The position numbers and the translations under genes are program-made. From positions 261,600 to 325,599 of the forward strand of contig JARGNX010000001.1 of NCBI GenBank assembly GCA_029210045.1: DNA of 64,000 nt. Reading direction: 5' to 3'. Shown here in pieces: positions 60,085 to 64,000 of this stretch. How positions within the stretch are numbered: position 1 is the first letter of the stretch; the number at the start of each line of letters is the position of its first letter. Source of the DNA: Coxiellaceae bacterium. GTDB lineage: Bacteria; Pseudomonadota; Gammaproteobacteria; Coxiellales; Coxiellaceae. The notes under the pieces were generated by a model. It ran no database searches. It was given only the letters and a program-made list of their open reading frames with translations, and was not told where the DNA came from.

Positions 60085-63000
60085 TTACTCCACAGTTAAC
60101 GCCTCCGTTTGAAATGCCCATTCAGACCATAAGCCGCAAAGCGGAAAATACAGGCCGAGACGGATCGGCGTTGGGTCTATTTCACTCATTAGTGTAGCGT
60201 AAGTCTGCAGTTGTTCAAAGTATTGTTGTTTTTGAGTACAAATAAAGGCGTCGTTTGTTTGATCGGCTGTTGGTTTGGCTGATTTGTAGTCAATTATCCA
60301 GCGTGTACCGTTATCGATAAAGGTACGGTCGATGATAAAGGTTTTTAATTTTTCATCATCACGGTGTTGTATCTCATATTCGTATTGGTCTTCCTGGTGT
60401 GGATCCAATATCCATTGGCCGCGTTGGTCCTGTTGTGCGCGTTGTATGGCTTCTTTTATGGTAGGTAAAACACTCTCAGTTTGTTGTTGATCGAGCCCCA
60501 ATTGTAAACACTGCATGATGACGTTGGCTTCATCAATGGTTTTCAGCTGATATTTAGCGATACGAAATAACTGCTGGTGTATGATCGTGCCAGTGAGTGG
60601 CGCTAATTGTTGCTCGATTTGTAAGGTGTCGATATCCAGTTGTGGAATGACTTGTGTATCGGGCAGTATGCGTGAGAGTGTTACCTCTGCTATTTCAGGT
60701 AGTTTTTGTAGTCGCGTGAAACCTATATATTCATCATCAACTTCTAATTCATTATGGCTTTCTGCAGTGGCCTGGTAGCTTTGCGCAATAGGTTCTAGTG
60801 CGTGCTGTAAAAGCGCTAAGAAACTACCATTTTTTGGTTTCTCTATATCCGTGCTAATTAAGTGTAAGGATTGTTTGGCACGCGTTACGGCTACATACAA
60901 TAGCCGTGCATTTTCGTAATCCAGTTTTTGTTGCTCGATACGTTTGCAGTATTGGTAGATATCATCCGCTTGTTGTTCGGGTGATTTAATTGGTGCTAAC
61001 AGTAGCTCGTTTGCTACTTGACCTTGGTTGCGTTCTAGCCATAACAGTAAAGCGGGCCGGTCTCTCACCGGGCCACGTTCGAGGTTCGGAATAATCACAT
61101 GATCAAACTCTAACCCTTTCGACTTGTGAATTGTCATGATGTGTATGCGAGCGTGTTGTTCGCTCGGCGTTTTGGTATACGCTTGTAACAGCTGTGCTTC
61201 GATTTGTTGTAAATCGATTGTGGCATTGTTGTCACATAGCTTTTGTAATAGTTGAAAATAAGTCTCGATGTTTTGTTGTTGTGTTGGCTCAGCATGCAAT
61301 TGATTAAAGGTTAATGCTTGCCATGCGTTACGTACCCATACTGCAAAAGCTAAGCGCCCTTGTTGTTCTAGCAGGTATTGTATTTGTGGTACCCAACACG
61401 CCAATCGTTGCTGTGCATCTGTGCTCAGATTCGTTAATTGGGTATATTGCAGCAGGGTGGGCCACAAAGGTTTATTGTGCGCTGCAAGGCATATCACTAA
61501 CAAGTCAGCTAATAGTAAGCCACAACAAGGAGAGCGCAATAATGCTAACCAGGCGACGCGATCGGCTGGGTGTAATAAGGCGCGCGTTAATGTCAGCACG
61601 TCTTCGATCTCAGGTTGTATTAGTAAGGGCTCAATATCGACAGCATTAAAGGCGAGATTGGCCTGACGCAGTGCAGGAATAATTTCAATGAGCTGCGTGC
61701 GCGATTTAACTAATATGGCAATATCTTCATCGGGATTATTGTGTTGCTGAATAATGTCAACTACGCATTGTGCTTCAGTTTCAGCATCCGACTCATCCAA
61801 TAAATAAGCTTGCGTTTTGTGTGCCTCGTGAGCGGGGCGGCAAGCTTGTGCTGGGTGGTAATTGATAGCGCCAGTATCAATGTCTGCGTGACGCGGAAAT
61901 ACATTGGTAAAAGTTTGATTAAACCATTCTACTAAATGAGCATTAGATCGAAAGTTGCTAACCAGTGAAACAACGGTTGGTTTAATCTGCGCAATACCAT
62001 GCTGTTGCGTATGTAAAAATAATCCAACCTCCGCTTGTCTAAAACGGTATATCGATTGCATCGGATCGCCCACTAAAAACAAGCTGCGGTTATCATCAGG
62101 GGTCCATTCGCTAATGATTTTTTCAATCAGCCGAAAGTGGGTGGTCGAAGTGTCTTGAAATTCATCAATCAATAAGTGCTGAATTTTGTAATCGAGGTAT
62201 AAGGCTAGATCAGTAGGTTGTTCGCTATCCCCTAATGCACGATTAGCGGCTAAACCAATTTCAACAAAATCTAACCGCCGTTGTTGAGAGAATATCAATT
62301 GCAATTGAGCTACCAGTTGCGGCAATAGGGTTAACAAGCTATCCAGTACGCGCCATTGTTGCGGGTGGTAATGATCGGGTGGGCACAGGCGGCATTCAAT
62401 GAGCGCAGGCAATAGCGCATCGTCGCCTTGGCACGCGGCTACAAAATCTTTCCACTGTTGCTTTTGCGGTTTTTTGTCCGCAGGAAAACCATTGCGTTTA
62501 GTGATCTGGCTGCGCCACTGATTTTTTTGGGTAAGCAGCATGTCAGAAATAGCTTGCCAGTATTCCAATGATTCCGGATCGGTTTCAAATTGACATTCAG
62601 GGTCTAGTTGCTGCATGGCGAAACAGTGCAGCTCGAGTAGTTGCTGTTGTTGCTCGCTGCTAAAACCATCGCTAACACGAGTTAATGTTTGTTGTGTAAT
62701 ATGTTGTAAGCTGTCTTCGAGTTGTTGCTTAAGCGCTTCGCGATCCATGTAGTGTGGCATGATATGCGGTAGCCACTGGTCACGCTTAGCTAGCAGTTGC
62801 TGCAATAAGCTCTCAAAGTAGGGCATGACATTATCAAGCTGTAATAGGCATTGTGTAATCGCTTGTTGTAGCTCGCTATTATTTTCAGCTTGCTGGCATA
62901 GTTGTTTGATGGCTGTTTGATACAATGGTTGCGCGTTGTCACTGATTTGAATATTTGGGTCGATGCTCGATAGTAATGGCATATGACGACAAATAAATGC

Positions 63001-63369
63001 TGCCAATGAATCAATAGTAATAATGCGTAAACGATTACTGTTATTTAATAAGCCCCATTGCTGCTTTTTGTCTCTTTCAATCACTGCGCGCGCTAATGCT
63101 AACGTGCTTTTTTTATGTTCTTCGACGGTTGCATTCTCGTCGAGAGCTAAGTGTAGTGCTTCCACTACGCGTGCTCGCATCTCAGCCGCCGCTTTGCGTG
63201 TAAAGGTTATTGCAATAATTTCTTCTGGTTGGTTCACCACAGATAATAATTTTAATAAGCGCTGGGTTAGTAGTTCAGTTTTACCGGAGCCAGCCGGTGC
63301 TTGTACAATAAAAGACTGGTCTGTGTCTAATACCTGTTGGCGAATATCAGCATCTGCAATAGTGGTCAT
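60085..63369 (-). CDS. addA: AddA-type helicase-nuclease (UvrD/RecB-like)
   Basis: A 1094-residue superfamily 1 helicase with a C-terminal nuclease, acting in double-strand break repair. Motif I lies at about 22-35 (QAPAGSGKTELLT, Lys30), Ia in ITFTRKAAAEMR, II in LLIDEFQDTS, III in FLVGDPMQSIYRFRQAEVG, IV/V in IMTIHKSKGLEFDHVI and VI in YVAVTRAKQSLHLIS. The RecB-like nuclease has DRTFIDNGTRWIIDYKSAK near the C-terminus. ATG 63369 overlaps the upstream gene stop (TAATG); an in-frame Met 15 codons before lies inside that gene. Confidence 0.92.
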   Translation of the reverse strand: MTTIADADIRQQVLDTDQSFIVQAPAGSGKTELLTQRLLKLLSVVNQPEEIIAITFTRKAAAEMRARVVEALHLALDENATVEEHKKSTLALARAVIERDKKQQWGLLNNSNRLRIITIDSLAAFICRHMPLLSSIDPNIQISDNAQPLYQTAIKQLCQQAENNSELQQAITQCLLQLDNVMPYFESLLQQLLAKRDQWLPHIMPHYMDREALKQQLEDSLQHITQQTLTRVSDGFSSEQQQQLLELHCFAMQQLDPECQFETDPESLEYWQAISDMLLTQKNQWRSQITKRNGFPADKKPQKQQWKDFVAACQGDDALLPALIECRLCPPDHYHPQQWRVLDSLLTLLPQLVAQLQLIFSQQRRLDFVEIGLAANRALGDSEQPTDLALYLDYKIQHLLIDEFQDTSTTHFRLIEKIISEWTPDDNRSLFLVGDPMQSIYRFRQAEVGLFLHTQQHGIAQIKPTVVSLVSNFRSNAHLVEWFNQTFTNVFPRHADIDTGAINYHPAQACRPAHEAHKTQAYLLDESDAETEAQCVVDIIQQHNNPDEDIAILVKSRTQLIEIIPALRQANLAFNAVDIEPLLIQPEIEDVLTLTRALLHPADRVAWLALLRSPCCGLLLADLLVICLAAHNKPLWPTLLQYTQLTNLSTDAQQRLACWVPQIQYLLEQQGRLAFAVWVRNAWQALTFNQLHAEPTQQQNIETYFQLLQKLCDNNATIDLQQIEAQLLQAYTKTPSEQHARIHIMTIHKSKGLEFDHVIIPNLERGPVRDRPALLLWLERNQGQVANELLLAPIKSPEQQADDIYQYCKRIEQQKLDYENARLLYVAVTRAKQSLHLISTDIEKPKNGSFLALLQHALEPIAQSYQATAESHNELEVDDEYIGFTRLQKLPEIAEVTLSRILPDTQVIPQLDIDTLQIEQQLAPLTGTIIHQQLFRIAKYQLKTIDEANVIMQCLQLGLDQQQTESVLPTIKEAIQRAQQDQRGQWILDPHQEDQYEYEIQHRDDEKLKTFIIDRTFIDNGTRWIIDYKSAKPTADQTNDAFICTQKQQYFEQLQTYATLMSEIDPTPIRLGLYFPLCGLWSEWAFQTEALTVE

Positions 63370-64000
63370 TAGTGGTTTATCCTGCACAATGATTGAAAGT
63401 CGCAATAACCACACGGCTGGCTTGATTCGTCTGGATCTACTTGTGCATTACCTGCAATGAATTCAATAGCCAGCGTGCTAATTTGCTGTTGCCAATGTTT
63501 AATCATATCTGACCAGTAATTAAACTCACCGGTTTCCTTATCAATAATGGATTCAATGGGTTTAATACCAGCTTGGTTGATGTCATTTGCCGCTACACCT
63601 TTAAAGGCAAATTTACCGCGTTTTACCTCAGCATATGCCAGGCCATCGGCATTGAGTGATTTGATGGTGGCATAGAGTGGTAACTGCGGTTGTGTTAAGC
63701 GTTCATCAAACCAACCAAACATAGATTGTATGCCGGTTTTGTAGTCAATCACTAATGTTTCACCGCTTTCCAGTTGATCAATGCGATCGACAACAATGCG
63801 TAAGGTTAATTGTTGTAGGGGGTATTCAAAACGTTGTTCCGTTGATTGCACGCTAAATGGCTGGCGCTGCTTTTCAAATGCTAACCATTGCTGTAATAGT
63901 TTGCGTAGTCGTTGTTGTTCGCTGTGCAAAAAGAGCTGTTCGGTATGTTCTGAAAAATCGCTTAATACTTGTTGCACGGTTTGGTCTATTAAATGATCAA
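63369..64000 (-). CDS. AddB-like PD-(D/E)XK nuclease (3' part only)
   Basis: The C-terminal 210 residues of a protein that runs off the window end; the frame stays open to base 64000. It has a PD-(D/E)XK nuclease core (IVVDRIDQLESGETLVIDYK, with DYKTG and QLPLYAT) and a C-terminal CGYCDFQSLCRI that would provide three of four ligands of an iron-sulphur cluster, as in AddB and the related gammaproteobacterial probable DNA repair proteins. With addA it forms a two-subunit RecBCD-like complex. The first ligand Cys would lie in the missing part. Confidence 0.85.
   Translation of the reverse strand, partial: DHLIDQTVQQVLSDFSEHTEQLFLHSEQQRLRKLLQQWLAFEKQRQPFSVQSTEQRFEYPLQQLTLRIVVDRIDQLESGETLVIDYKTGIQSMFGWFDERLTQPQLPLYATIKSLNADGLAYAEVKRGKFAFKGVAANDINQAGIKPIESIIDKETGEFNYWSDMIKHWQQQISTLAIEFIAGNAQVDPDESSQPCGYCDFQSLCRINH

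Noticed and set aside
1-64000. tRNA, rRNA, insertion sequence or prophage genes
   Set aside because: Scanned for by eye in gene-free stretches; no tRNA-like cloverleaf, rRNA block, transposase or phage gene was recognised.

Overview
The window reads as chromosomal DNA of a host-associated gammaproteobacterium, most plausibly Legionellales/Coxiellaceae-like. The evidence is a DotA homologue (Dot/Icm type IVB secretion), several large proteins without recognisable housekeeping functions, an ankyrin protein, leucine catabolism genes and classical gammaproteobacterial gene orders (fimV-truA-accD-folC-dedD-cvpA-purF, scpA-scpB-rluB). Base composition is moderately AT-rich. The placement is inferred from gene content only; no rRNA or tRNA gene was found to confirm it.

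Layout. 1-4.5 kb (minus strand): the 5' part of an RND efflux pump, its periplasmic adaptor, a DegQ/HtrA protease, then pgeF and rluD. 4.7-7.4 kb: dotA, sitting alone between rluD and bamD. 7.5-12.2 kb: bamD, a hairpin repeat, an MFS transporter and a 729-residue protein with HAD-like motifs. 12.3-15.4 kb: panB-panC-panD-coaBC, most of the route from ketoisovalerate to 4'-phosphopantetheine. 15.4-19 kb: a small lipoprotein and two convergent exported beta-propeller-like proteins. 19.2-19.9 kb: a FitAB/VapBC-type toxin-antitoxin pair whose promoter is embedded in repeated operator-like half-sites. 20-26.6 kb: the fimV-like to purF operon. 26.6-32 kb: small unknown genes, two decayed antitoxin remnants, dusA, rpmE, bolA, yciB, yciO and two small membrane proteins. 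32-34.8 kb: scpA-scpB-rluB, where scpB carries an in-frame palindromic repeat and a 7-copy 21-bp tandem repeat. 35-40 kb: miaE amid unknown, effector-like genes, one with a plausible Cys-His-Asp protease arrangement. 40-53.5 kb: a minus-strand leucine degradation set (isovaleryl-CoA dehydrogenase, both methylcrotonyl-CoA carboxylase subunits, methylglutaconyl-CoA hydratase, thiolase), split up by an ankyrin protein, a lytic transglycosylase, a cysteine-dioxygenase-like cupin and two disordered acidic proteins. 53.6-64 kb: a methyltransferase-like protein, pyrD, an unknown protein, an OmpR/EnvZ-type two-component system divergent from a Spy-like periplasmic protein, a 5'-nucleotidase and the addAB-like recombination pair, which runs off the window end.

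The most unusual structure is non-coding. Two hairpin elements (about 8.4 kb and 56.3 kb) share a conserved loop of about 40 nt but have arms of different sequence that still pair, so the fold rather than the arm sequence appears to be kept. Two further palindromic repeat families (GTCATCCCGG-type and GTCATTGCGAG-type) are scattered between genes, and one copy has entered the scpB reading frame. No CRISPR array, complete insertion sequence or rRNA/tRNA gene was seen. All functional calls come from reading motifs and gene order by eye; no database search was run.
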